Origin: Candidatus Kapaibacterium sp. | GTDB lineage: Bacteria > Bacteroidota > Ignavibacteria > Kapaibacteriales > UBA4661 | Assembly (NCBI GenBank): GCA_025358765.1 | Contig: JANYIG010000341.1 | Location: 1-45,656, forward strand | Direction of reading: 5' to 3' | DNA: 45,656 bases | Shown here: positions 33,455 to 42,106 of the stretch, one piece after another | Layout: each line of letters starts with the position of its first letter | How positions within the stretch are numbered: the first letter of the stretch is position 1 | Position numbers and translations under genes: made by a program | The notes under the pieces: generated by a model | Databases searched by the model: none | The model's input: the letters and a program-made list of their open reading frames with translations, nothing else | What the model was told of the DNA's origin: nothing

Positions 33455-35422
33455 TCAGGAAGAAAAATTCTGCGTACTGTCAATTCTGCGCCTAAGCAGG
33501 AAATAGGTCGTCATTATGCCTTTGCTTTTAATCTCAACACCGCCGCGTTCTGCAAACTCAAATGTTGTTCGTAATTTGTCATACACCTCGCGGGTGCAAT
33601 GTATCTTTCCCGGTTCGCTGTGCGATTCCATACGGCTTGCAATGTTGACCGTGTCGCCCCAAAGGTCGTACGCAAATTTATTTTTGCCGATAATCCCCGC
33701 CACAACTGCCCCCGTGTGGATGCCAATCCGTAGCTGCAATGTTGTTTTGTGCATGGCATTAAAGAGTTCCAACGCTGCCAACATACCAAGCGCAGCCGTT
33801 CCCATAGCTTCGGCGCTGTGTTCAAGCGGCTCTGGAACACCACCTACCGCCATGTATCCGTCGCCGATTGTTTTAATCTTCTCCAATTTATGGGTTTCTA
33901 TCAACGCATCAAACTCCGAAAAAACAGTATTCAATAATGATACCACTTCTTGTGGCGGAATATGCGTGGAAAATGCCGTAAAACCAACAATATCGGCAAA
34001 TAAGACTGTTACATCATCAAAATGCTCGGCTATCAACTGTTCTCCGCCAAGCAAGCGTATGGCAATTGGAGCGGGAAGTACGTTCAGCAATAAACGTTCG
34101 GATTGCTCGTGCGCCAGTTGCAATGCGACATTGGCGTTCTCGATTTCGGCAGCTTGCCGCTTAATTTCATTGTTTACGCGCTGTTTCAGGCGGTAACGAT
34201 TGGTTACCAATACAATCATCACCACTGCCACCACAAGGCTTGCAATTAGCCCATAGCGGATCATTTGCTCGTTTTTTTTCACCAATGCAAGCTCCGCCTT
34301 CTGTGCGTCCGTCTCATATTTGAGCTGCACGTTGGCAATTTGGCGAACATTTTCTTCGTTGTTGATGGAATCACGTGTTGCGACCGAGAGCGATTGATAT
34401 TGAAACGCTTTGCGGTAATCGCCAAGCGCTTGATATGTGCGCCAAAGCAGTTCGCTCGACTCTTGAATATCGCGCGAATCGTGGTTGCTTTGGCTCAACA
34501 GCAAGGCATGATGCGCCTCTTCGAGCGCTTTTGGATATTCTTGTTTGTCAAGGTAGGTCGAAGCGATTTTCGCATAAATCGTCGGAATTCCTATCCGTGC
34601 TTGTACCTTCTCGGCAAGGTGCAAGGCGTTGTTGTAGTAACCAAGCGCTTCGTCAAATCTGCGTTCGCGTTGACTGAGTACACCAAGTTTGATGAGCGTT
34701 ACGTATAACTGCGCCGAATCCTTCATCTGCTGGCGAATATTGAATGCCCGCATAAAATATTGCGCCGCTTGACTGTATTGTTGTTGTGCTTCGTAGTGCT
34801 CGCCTAAGCGCACGTAGCTGTACGCAATGGCTTGTTTGTCGCCTTGTACCTCGAACAGACGAAGCGCTTGCAACAGATATTCGCCCGAACGCATGTAATC
34901 ACGCTCCATCCGATAGACATCACCAAGATTGTTGAGTGCGTAGCCCTGCTCGATTTTTGCGTCAAACTGTTGCGCGTATTTCAATGCCTCAAAAAAACAC
35001 CGCACAGCTTCCGTGTGGTTTGAAATATTGCGATACGTAATACCAAGCACGTTCAAGCATTCCGCAAGTTGATACCGTGCATCACTCTCGCCGCCTGCTG
35101 TACGAGCCGCGTCTACCGCCTGCAAACCATAATCCAATGAAAGCCGCAGCTCCGCCTTTCGATATTCCCAACTAAGCGCCCGAAGCGTCCGAATTCGCTC
35201 CACTACACGGTCAGAGCTTTGTGTTACGGTCAAAATAGCTTTTAGGCTATCAATAACAGGTTGCTGTTGTGGTATGACCGGCTTGACGGTTTTTGGAGGA
35301 TTTATAGAATTAGCTTGAGCGAACAGCATCGTTGAAGCCAGCACTACGAGCAGTGCGGATATTATCGTTACAAACCGCATTGCAGGCAGTTTCCCGCGCC
35401 AGATACAAGGTTGTGCTATCAT
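33455..35422 (-). CDS. TPR class III adenylate cyclase
   Basis: This 655-residue protein predictably makes cAMP from ATP at the inner face of the membrane. It has a signal peptide (~15-36), periplasmic TPRs (~55-380; AVRCFFEALKYAQQFDAKIE and similar), linker KYETDAQKAELALVKK, and one membrane helix (LIASLVVAVVMIVLVTNRYR). A coiled linker (AAEIENANVALQLAHEQSER) and the S-helix-like LLLNVLPAPIA lead to a class III cyclase domain (~460-640). Metal Asp residues are in LFADIVGF and IGDGYMA. The adenine-selecting Lys is in KIKTIGD and Asp in YDLWGDTVNIASRM; guanylate cyclases have Glu and Cys there. The transition-state Asn and Arg are in the last motif. It shares its sensor half with the neighbouring kinases. 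ATG 35380 is an alternative start. Confidence 0.88.
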   Translation of the reverse strand: MIAQPCIWRGKLPAMRFVTIISALLVVLASTMLFAQANSINPPKTVKPVIPQQQPVIDSLKAILTVTQSSDRVVERIRTLRALSWEYRKAELRLSLDYGLQAVDAARTAGGESDARYQLAECLNVLGITYRNISNHTEAVRCFFEALKYAQQFDAKIEQGYALNNLGDVYRMERDYMRSGEYLLQALRLFEVQGDKQAIAYSYVRLGEHYEAQQQYSQAAQYFMRAFNIRQQMKDSAQLYVTLIKLGVLSQRERRFDEALGYYNNALHLAEKVQARIGIPTIYAKIASTYLDKQEYPKALEEAHHALLLSQSNHDSRDIQESSELLWRTYQALGDYRKAFQYQSLSVATRDSINNEENVRQIANVQLKYETDAQKAELALVKKNEQMIRYGLIASLVVAVVMIVLVTNRYRLKQRVNNEIKRQAAEIENANVALQLAHEQSERLLLNVLPAPIAIRLLGGEQLIAEHFDDVTVLFADIVGFTAFSTHIPPQEVVSLLNTVFSEFDALIETHKLEKIKTIGDGYMAVGGVPEPLEHSAEAMGTAALGMLAALELFNAMHKTTLQLRIGIHTGAVVAGIIGKNKFAYDLWGDTVNIASRMESHSEPGKIHCTREVYDKLRTTFEFAERGGVEIKSKGIMTTYFLLRRRIDSTQNFSS

Positions 35423-35455
35423 AGAAATATTCGTAATTCGTGCAGAAATTTCTTC

Positions 35456-37378
35456 TTACGCCGTTTCTGGCGAGGGCTGCAAAACGGGCAGGGCGATAAT
35501 CACTTCTGTGCCGCTCCCTGTCTTGCTTTGAAGCTCAATCGTACCATGATGTTTCTCTATGATGTCGTAGGCAATCGTAAGTCCTAACCCGCGCCCTTCG
35601 CCAACATCCTTTGTCGTGAAAAAAGGCTCAAATACTCGTGTGCGGGTATTATCGCTTACGCCAACACCGTTATCACGAATGCTGATAATCACCCAATCAT
35701 CCACCGTACGTGTACTGATGCGAACTTCACCTCGAATATCGTCAGGAATAGCTTGTAAGGCGTTTTTCAGCACGTGCCAAAACACTTGATTGACCAACCC
35801 GGGATAGCACTCAATCTGCGGAACCTCATTGAACTCTCGTACAATACGAATTGCACCCGTAGAGTGTTGTTCATACTCGCGATGCAACATTGTAAGCGTG
35901 GACTCAAGCCCTTCGCCAACATCCGCAAATTTTAAGCCGTCTTCGTCCAAGCGCGTAAAATTTTGCAACACTCGCACAATTTCTGCTATCCGTCGTGCCC
36001 CTTCGTCAATGCTTGCTGCAAGATTACCCGTTTGCACCACAATTTCATCGAACGAAAGCTCATCTTTGAGTGCAGAAATTTCTGCCAACTGCCGCTCTAT
36101 ATCGTTCTTTATATCCGCCTCGATGGAAATATTGCTGTACGCATTGAGTACTCGCAACAAATAAACAAGATTCCGCTTGAGCGGCTTCACAGCACCAGAA
36201 ATGAAATTAACCGGATTGTTGATTTCATGCGCTATTCCGGCAGTTAGCTGCCCTAAACCTGCCATTTTTTCAGACTGCACAAGGTGTGTTTGTGCGGCTT
36301 TGAGCTTGCGGAGCGCTGCTTCAACTTCTTCGTTTTTCTCGTGCAATTGCACGTTGGCAAGCTCAATTTCACGAGCTTGTTCTTCCTGAACACCCAACTG
36401 GCGCTGGATTTCACCGTTTGCGCTCGCAAGCTGTGTAAGAGCGTTCTCAATTTGCTCGTTTTTTTCTTGCAGTTTCATATTCGCAACCTCAATGCCGTGT
36501 GATTGTTCTGCCATCGAACCCATCTGTCGGTGAATTTCCTCGTTTGCGTCCGTCAGGCGCTCATTTTTCTCGCGTACGTCTTCCAACATCCCACGAATAT
36601 TGGTTACCATCACGTTAAACGAGGCACTCAAGCCCCCGATTTCATCCTTCGATTCCACCAAAACGTTCACCTCGACATCGCCACGCGCCACCCGTCGCGC
36701 CGCAGCTTCCAAGCGTTGCACTGGACGGCTCAAAATCCGCGCCACGCCAACCCCCAACAACGCCCCAATAATGAGCGCACCAATGACCACTGAAAATAAA
36801 ATGGTCTTCACGCTGCTCGCGGTGAAGGCAGAGGCTTCGTAGAGCTTTTTGCCCTCGATATCCTGAATATCTACCAATTGCTGTACTACGCTTATCACGG
36901 CAACAATGCTGTCACTCATGATTTCGAGGTGAAATTTACGCGCAGAGTCTTTTTTATTATGACGACTAAGCAACAATTCGTGGTCGTGTAGTGTACGAAG
37001 GGTCGTTAAACTTGCCCTGAGCGTCTCTAACCCTCGTACTTCGGCTGGTACGTTATACGTTGCCGCAAAGTTACTGAGTTGCTGGTTGATATTGTGGTCA
37101 AGCACGTAGATATCGTCTTCGTAACGCTTCATCACACCGACGTTTGTTGTTTGAAGGTGGTTTGCAAGCTGCGAGCGCATGGTCATCAAGTCGCTACTGA
37201 TGCGAAACATCTGTACAGCCGCCATCAAACGGTCGTTATACATCGAGTCGGATCGGTCAAGGATACGCACCACGCCCCAACCACCCGTTATGCCCACAAT
37301 GAGCGTCAACACAAGCATCACAGCAAACGAAATCAAGAGCTTGGAGAAAATAGAAATATCGTAAAACCAGCGTAGCAT
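35456..37378 (-). CDS. 4HB-HAMP sensor histidine kinase
   Basis: This 640-residue kinase is the first gene of the array in transcription order. It has a membrane helix (~14-36) and a periplasmic four-helix bundle of the MCP type (~37-205). A second helix (VIGALIIGALLGVGVARIL) leads to HAMP (RPVQRLEAAARRVARGDVEV). A coiled linker contains two ~38-residue repeats (EQSHGIEVANMKLQEKNEQ, EQAREIELANVQLHEKNEE), then comes HisKA of the KMAGLGQLTAGIAHEINNP type, and HATPase_c (ALQAIPDDIRGE N-box region, DNGVGV, GRGLGLTIAYDII). No receiver is present. ATG 37378 (MLRWFYDIS) is preferred: GGAG lies upstream and the helix follows. The open frame continues to 37423 inside a heptamer repeat array, which is unlikely to be coding. 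It ends 33 bases before the cyclase. Confidence 0.88.
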   Translation of the reverse strand: MLRWFYDISIFSKLLISFAVMLVLTLIVGITGGWGVVRILDRSDSMYNDRLMAAVQMFRISSDLMTMRSQLANHLQTTNVGVMKRYEDDIYVLDHNINQQLSNFAATYNVPAEVRGLETLRASLTTLRTLHDHELLLSRHNKKDSARKFHLEIMSDSIVAVISVVQQLVDIQDIEGKKLYEASAFTASSVKTILFSVVIGALIIGALLGVGVARILSRPVQRLEAAARRVARGDVEVNVLVESKDEIGGLSASFNVMVTNIRGMLEDVREKNERLTDANEEIHRQMGSMAEQSHGIEVANMKLQEKNEQIENALTQLASANGEIQRQLGVQEEQAREIELANVQLHEKNEEVEAALRKLKAAQTHLVQSEKMAGLGQLTAGIAHEINNPVNFISGAVKPLKRNLVYLLRVLNAYSNISIEADIKNDIERQLAEISALKDELSFDEIVVQTGNLAASIDEGARRIAEIVRVLQNFTRLDEDGLKFADVGEGLESTLTMLHREYEQHSTGAIRIVREFNEVPQIECYPGLVNQVFWHVLKNALQAIPDDIRGEVRISTRTVDDWVIISIRDNGVGVSDNTRTRVFEPFFTTKDVGEGRGLGLTIAYDIIEKHHGTIELQSKTGSGTEVIIALPVLQPSPETA

Positions 37379-37412
37379 CAGGAATTGTCTCCGGTAAGAA
37401 TGATTGAATGGT

Positions 37413-37447
37413 TCATTGGTCATTGGTCATTGGTCATTGGTCATTGG
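37413..37447. repeat. Heptamer tandem repeat (TCATTGG)x5
   Basis: Five perfect copies of TCATTGG lie immediately upstream of the 4HB-HAMP kinase start. At 37474-37500 the inverse motif (ACCAATGA, CTAATGACCA) recurs, so the pair can fold into a hairpin. Copy number may vary between strains. No CRISPR-like spacing is present. Confidence 0.85.
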
Positions 37448-37935
37448 GAAAGAGTCTCATTTGTACACAATAACGACCAATAACCAATGACTAATGACCA
37501 CTACCAGACGGAATCTCAACAATAAACTATGCGTTTTATGAGTCCGATATTCTGGAAATGGCGTGTAACGTTGCATCTGTCCACAAAGAAGTTAGCATTT
37601 TTTCAGGAAATTTATCACGATGAAATCCTTTCAACGAAGGAGGATTAACAAGGTTAATACCCACTTCAACTTTCTATAGAGCTTCCATAACAAAACATTT
37701 GGCTCAAGCCCTTGACACCATAGAAAGAAAAAACACCCCTAAAAGTCATGTCAATCCTCACGGCTACGCGAAATGCGTAGCCCGCTCTACGCTGTTTCCG
37801 CAGCTCTTCTCCGTAAAATCCGTTCGTATTACTTCGACAATTACGGGATTAACCCATAGTTTTTGTGGTCGCTCGTTGGCAAATTGTAAATGCTTGCAAC
37901 GGATCTGCAATGTTTCTGATTGAAGGGTCCATCTT
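37448..37935. other. Divergent intergenic region between kinase array and orphan REC gene
   Basis: This region of about 490 bases lies between two divergently oriented genes. It holds the inverse heptamer arm (37474-37500) and a perfect 8-bp hairpin GGCTACGC/GCGTAGCC (37762-37769, 37775-37782) without a T-run. It probably carries promoters for both sides, but no TAnnTTTG element is clear on either strand. An open frame from ATG 37699 (74 codons) is not recognised and is not called. Confidence 0.45.
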
Positions 37936-38253
37936 GTGGTCAAAGTATTGTATATCGCGTGTTCGCAGGAGCGCAGTCAAACGGTGATCACTATGTTTGC
38001 TCACCTGCCGGAGGTGGAACTTGTGTGTTACTCTACCGACGGCTTCGAGGCTCTGACGCTCGCAGCTCTTATTAAACCCGATGTAGTTTTTTTGGATGCG
38101 GCGCTTGAACGATTAACTGGTAACGAAGTCGCACGAGCGCTGAAATCATTCCATTCGCAACATTTACAACGCACAATACTCAAAATTCTCGTGTTAGGCG
38201 AATACATCGGTTGCAGCGAATTGCTTGCAGCCGTTGACATATCAAAGCTCTAA
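37936..38253 (+). CDS. Orphan receiver-like (REC) protein, short
   Basis: This 105-residue protein resembles a CheY-like receiver: VKVLYIACSQERSQTVI forms the first strand, followed by a helix, and PDVVFLDAALERLTGNEVARAL carries the phospho-acceptor Asp (~53). Acidic residues normally paired after strand 1 are replaced (IACSQE instead of I-D-D), and the conserved Lys of the last strands is not evident (VDISKL is near the end). The protein is shorter than a typical 115-125-residue receiver. It is therefore degenerate or the N-terminal remnant of a LytTR/LuxR-type response regulator. The start is GTG 37936, with GAAGGG 9 bases upstream. It may pair with one of the array kinases, none of which has its own receiver except the last. 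Confidence 0.5.
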   Translation: MVKVLYIACSQERSQTVITMFAHLPEVELVCYSTDGFEALTLAALIKPDVVFLDAALERLTGNEVARALKSFHSQHLQRTILKILVLGEYIGCSELLAAVDISKL

Positions 38254-38255
38254 AT

Positions 38256-38311
38256 CAATTCTTCATTCTCAATTCTTCATTCTCAATTTTTCATTCTCAA
38301 TTCTCCATTTC
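38256..38311. repeat. Degenerate heptamer tandem repeat
   Basis: Eight heptamers alternate CAATTCT and TCATTCT, with small changes in the last four. They fill the gap between the orphan REC gene and the SDR gene, ending 5 bases before the SDR ATG. No Shine-Dalgarno is left in that leader. Confidence 0.8.
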
Positions 38312-38316
38312 CTCTC

Positions 38317-39072
38317 ATGGCTACTCTTTCTGGGAAAATCGCCCTCGTAACAGGTGGTGCACGAGATATTGGTCGTGCTATTGTCCTTAACCTCGTATCA
38401 GAAGGCGCTTCTGTGGCGTTCACGTACCTGAACAGTCCGCAAGAAGCCGACGAAACACTTGCGCTCGTCCAACAAGCTGGAGGGCGGGCTATTGCCGTTC
38501 AAGCGGACGTAACAAAACAAGCCGATATTGATGCTCTGGTTAAAAGGACATTGGACGAACTTGGCTCTCCGATTAGCATTCTCGTGAACAATGCCGGTGG
38601 GCTGGTTGCTCGCAAAACGATGTCGGATATGGACGAAACATTCTGGAATACGGTGATAACGCTGAATCTGACCAGTGTATTCCTCGTGACAAAAGCCGTA
38701 CTGCCGTTTATGAGCGATAATGGCTCAATTGTGAATCTTTCTACGCAAGCCGCACGGGACGGCGGCGGAATGGGAGCCATTGCCTATGCCAGCGCTAAAG
38801 CGGGCGTGATGACGTTCACACGAGGTTTGGCGAAGGAGCTTGGTGCACGGCGCATTCGAGTGAACGCTATTGCTCCGGGCATGATTAACACTGCGTTTCA
38901 CAGCACGTTTACAAAGCCCGAAGTCCGGGAGCGCGTGGCAGGTGCAACACCGCTTGGGCGCGAAGGCGAGGCACAAGAAGTTGCTTCGTTGGCGGTATTT
39001 CTGGCATCGGGAGCAGCATCGTTCATCAACGGTGCAACGGTAGATATTAACGGCGGTACGTATTTTTCATAA
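38317..39072 (+). CDS. SDR-family oxidoreductase, possible DEH reductase
   Basis: This 251-residue classical short-chain dehydrogenase has the cofactor motif TGGARDIG (~13-20), NNAG (~90-93), catalytic Ser in VNLSTQAA (~140), and Y-A-S-A-K (Tyr ~158, Lys ~162). The end, GATVDINGGTYFS, is typical of FabG-like enzymes. It lies 61 bases upstream of susC in a locus with a PL17-like alginate lyase. Alginate degraders use an SDR to reduce 4-deoxy-L-erythro-5-hexoseulose uronate (DEH) to 2-keto-3-deoxygluconate, so that role fits. FabG-like beta-ketoacyl reductase is the alternative. The leader consists of heptamer repeats and has no clear ribosome-binding site. Confidence 0.85.
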   Translation: MATLSGKIALVTGGARDIGRAIVLNLVSEGASVAFTYLNSPQEADETLALVQQAGGRAIAVQADVTKQADIDALVKRTLDELGSPISILVNNAGGLVARKTMSDMDETFWNTVITLNLTSVFLVTKAVLPFMSDNGSIVNLSTQAARDGGGMGAIAYASAKAGVMTFTRGLAKELGARRIRVNAIAPGMINTAFHSTFTKPEVRERVAGATPLGREGEAQEVASLAVFLASGAASFINGATVDINGGTYFS

Positions 39073-39133
39073 TTGTTGAAAATGTGAAAGTTCAAGACAG
39101 ATTTTTTTCTATCAATCTTCTGGAGGAGTTGTG

Positions 39134-42094
39134 ATGAATCATTCGATATTTCGTTCAGGTACTCTGAAAAGCAGGTGGAATCTTGTGTTAATGCTTTGCT
39201 TCGTTGTCGGAACGACGTTTGGGGTATCCTTCGCACACGCACAAGAACGCGGTGAAATCAAAGGCAAAATCACCGATGCAACGGACAAACTCGAAGTTGT
39301 TGGCGCAACAGTTTCCGTATCGCTTACGGCAACAGGTGCTCTGAAGGGCGCTATCTCAAGCCGCAAAGGTGAATTTAGTATTCAGGGTTTGCCCGCAGGC
39401 ACATACATGCTCACCGTCAAGGCGTTGGGCTACAAAAAATTCGAGAAATCCGTCGAAGTCGCACAAGGAGCGGCTGCAGTGGTGGACATTCTATTGCCGC
39501 CGGATGCTTTGCGCTCGGAAGAGGTGATTGTAACAGGAAACGCGGGTTTGCCGACCTCGAAACTGCGCTTGGGGAACGCTATTGGGTTGATTTCCGAAAA
39601 AGATATTGACAACGCACCTGTTCGCAGTGTTGGGCAGCTTTTGGATTCACGGACGACGGGTGTGCAAGTCTGGAATAGCTCAGGGATGCTTGGCTCTACG
39701 CCACAGATACAGCTTCGCGGTGTGGGCAATCTGAACGGCAACAGCGCTCCGCTTATTTTTATAGACGGCGTACGGATAACCAACACGAACACGAACGAAT
39801 CCGGTGGTATTGACGGGCGTGATGGGCAATCCGTTTCGACGCTAAATTTTATCAATCCGGCAGACATTGAGCGCGTGGAAATCCTGAAGGGCGCTTCGGC
39901 AGCTACTCTTTACGGTTCTGATGCGGCAAACGGCGTGATTCAGATTTTCACCAAATCCGGCGCAAATGCCTCAAAGCCACTTTCGTTCGGTTTTTCGAGC
40001 GAAATTCGCCGATACGATTGGAGTTTGTTCGACAGCAAACTCAGCCGTGCGGCAGAAGAATTTGTGCGGCTTGGAAGTGGCATTGGCAATACACAAAACC
40101 TGAACGTGCGTGGCAAAGCCGACCGTTTTAGCTTTTTTGGCAGCGTGACGAGCCGTGATGACAACAACGGTCTGGCAGCCAGTCGTCAGAAATTCACGGA
40201 TTTTAAGGCAAACTTGCAATTCACACCGGACGACGTTTCACAAATCAAATTAGGCGCAAGCTACACGCGGGATTTTGTTTCGCGCCCCGAAGCCGACAAC
40301 AACAACCAAGCCACATCCGGCTGGTTTAGCCAACTTATGAAACAGGATTCTGTCGGCGCGAGCGGCGATTTCCGCAATCCGTTCACGGGCATTCAGTTTT
40401 TTCGCTCCAGCATTTACGATAAGCTCCACAACGAGGTGGCAAGCGCCCGCCACAGTGCAAATTTACAGTATTCGCGGACACTTCCGGCAGACGTAAAACT
40501 TGAAGTACGGCTTGGATACGAGGACATCACACGCGACCAGCTAAAATGGACGGAGCAAGGTTTTGTGAACTCTCCGAACGGCAGCCGCGCCCAAGAAACC
40601 ACGACCATCAGCTCGTACACGCTCTATGCAACGCTTGCGAAGCGATTTGAGCTAACGGACAAGCTGAAAGTAGATATTTCAGCGGGCGTAGATTATTACA
40701 ATACCGACAAATATCGTCGTTCGCAAAGCTCCAACACCTTCGACTCCGGGTTTGATGCAACCGTGCAGTTTGGTTTGGGAACAACACGTTCTGTGTTCGA
40801 GGAACAAACGATTTTCGCAACGGGGTCGTTGTTTGGGCAGGGGCAATTTGCTTACGACGATCGCCTGTTTGTCACGCTTGGTGTTCGTGCGGACAAATCC
40901 AGCTCTTTTGGCGGTGATGCTCCGGCGCGAATTTATCCTAAAGTAAGTGCGTCGTATTTATTGCCTGTGGACGGCGTGCCTGCTGTCAGTAGCGCGAAAG
41001 TTCGTGCGTCGTTTGGTTTGGCGGGCAAACAACCAAGCCCTGGTTCAGCAGACCTGACGTTTAGCCGTTTGGACATCTTCGCCACACCCTCGACCGTGAT
41101 TGACCGTCCGGGAAACCCACAACTGCGCCCATCGCTCACAAACGAGGCAGAGGCTGGTTTGGATGTGTCGTTGTTTGAAGGACGGGCGGGCTTTGAGTTC
41201 ACGTATTATCAGCAAAATGTGACGAGTGATTTGTTCAGTGTGCGAACCGCGCCATCACAGGGCTACGGCGGACGCGAACAGCTTTTTAATTTGGGTAAAA
41301 TCCGCACGACGGGTTTGGAAGCCTCTGTTTTTGCGAATATCCAGCTTGCGGAGCAGTTTATTTGGGACACGCGGGTAAACCTCTCGACCGTTGATAACAC
41401 AGTGATTGACGACGGTGGATATCCGTTCACTGCCGGACCGTTTGCAGCAACGCCATTTGTACGGGTACAAACCGGAAGGCGTGTTGCGGAAATTTATCTG
41501 CCCGTGATGATTACCAACCAGTACGGGACGGCATCCAACGACCCAAACCCCACGTTTTTCGGACCGGTCACTCCCACACTGACAGGTAATTGGTCGAATA
41601 CCTTCACGTTGGCTCGCAGTCTGACGTTGAACATCAACGTTGGTTTTGCAACGGGCTTTTTCGTCTGGAACCTGACCCGCGCAAACATGCACCGCAACGG
41701 CATTTGGGATGCGGATTTCACGGAAGCAGATATGACGGCGGGCGTTGCGGCAAGCAAGGTTGCTGAGACCCAGCGCACACCGGAGCAGATAACCGCACTC
41801 GTCAAATTTAACCAGCAAACTGTAAGCCAGAGCGCAGTGTTCATCGAGAAGGGTGATTATATCAAGCTCCGCGAAGCAACACTCAGTTACGTGCTACCGG
41901 ATGAGTGGTTTGGTAATGCGCTCTCGAACGTCACATTGTCGGCATCGGGGAACAATCTGCTCATTCTTAGTGGCTACAAAGGGTTCGACCCCGAAGTATC
42001 TGTCGGCGGTTCGTCGTTGCTCAATCGTGGGGCTGATAACCGCTCTATTCCTAATCCGCGCGTGTTTGTGTTCCGCGCTTCGTTCCAATTTTAA
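39134..42094 (+). CDS. SusC/RagA-family TonB-dependent outer membrane transporter
   Basis: This ~986-residue transporter imports oligosaccharides across the outer membrane, powered by TonB, with the adjacent SusD as surface lid. It has a signal peptide (cleavage near AHAQ), then a carboxypeptidase-like regulatory domain (~40-120; GEIKGKITDATDKLEVVGATV). The plug domain (~130-260) includes QLRGVGNLNGNSAPLIFIDG and ADIERVEILKGASAATLYG with ANGVIQIFTKSG. A long beta-barrel ends in the outer-membrane signature FRASFQF. No STN domain is present, so no anti-sigma signalling is expected. GGAGGAG lies 5 bases before ATG 39134; the GTG at 39131 is too close to it. Substrate is likely alginate oligosaccharide, from the neighbouring lyase. 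Confidence 0.93.
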   Translation: MNHSIFRSGTLKSRWNLVLMLCFVVGTTFGVSFAHAQERGEIKGKITDATDKLEVVGATVSVSLTATGALKGAISSRKGEFSIQGLPAGTYMLTVKALGYKKFEKSVEVAQGAAAVVDILLPPDALRSEEVIVTGNAGLPTSKLRLGNAIGLISEKDIDNAPVRSVGQLLDSRTTGVQVWNSSGMLGSTPQIQLRGVGNLNGNSAPLIFIDGVRITNTNTNESGGIDGRDGQSVSTLNFINPADIERVEILKGASAATLYGSDAANGVIQIFTKSGANASKPLSFGFSSEIRRYDWSLFDSKLSRAAEEFVRLGSGIGNTQNLNVRGKADRFSFFGSVTSRDDNNGLAASRQKFTDFKANLQFTPDDVSQIKLGASYTRDFVSRPEADNNNQATSGWFSQLMKQDSVGASGDFRNPFTGIQFFRSSIYDKLHNEVASARHSANLQYSRTLPADVKLEVRLGYEDITRDQLKWTEQGFVNSPNGSRAQETTTISSYTLYATLAKRFELTDKLKVDISAGVDYYNTDKYRRSQSSNTFDSGFDATVQFGLGTTRSVFEEQTIFATGSLFGQGQFAYDDRLFVTLGVRADKSSSFGGDAPARIYPKVSASYLLPVDGVPAVSSAKVRASFGLAGKQPSPGSADLTFSRLDIFATPSTVIDRPGNPQLRPSLTNEAEAGLDVSLFEGRAGFEFTYYQQNVTSDLFSVRTAPSQGYGGREQLFNLGKIRTTGLEASVFANIQLAEQFIWDTRVNLSTVDNTVIDDGGYPFTAGPFAATPFVRVQTGRRVAEIYLPVMITNQYGTASNDPNPTFFGPVTPTLTGNWSNTFTLARSLTLNINVGFATGFFVWNLTRANMHRNGIWDADFTEADMTAGVAASKVAETQRTPEQITALVKFNQQTVSQSAVFIEKGDYIKLREATLSYVLPDEWFGNALSNVTLSASGNNLLILSGYKGFDPEVSVGGSSLLNRGADNRSIPNPRVFVFRASFQF

Positions 42095-42106
42095 CCAAAA
42101 TTTAGT

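Noticed and set aside
33516-34196. 226-codon plus-strand open frame
   Set aside because: It lies opposite the clear cyclase domain; the low-complexity Ser/Asn sequence is a shadow.
37699-37923. 74-codon plus-strand open frame
   Set aside because: Cys-rich, unrecognised product with no ribosome-binding site; likely non-coding leader.
37413-38311. CRISPR array
   Set aside because: Units are 7 bp, contiguous and without spacers, so these are simple tandem repeats.
41255-41818. 187-codon minus-strand open frame
   Set aside because: It lies antisense to the SusC barrel with no recognisable product.
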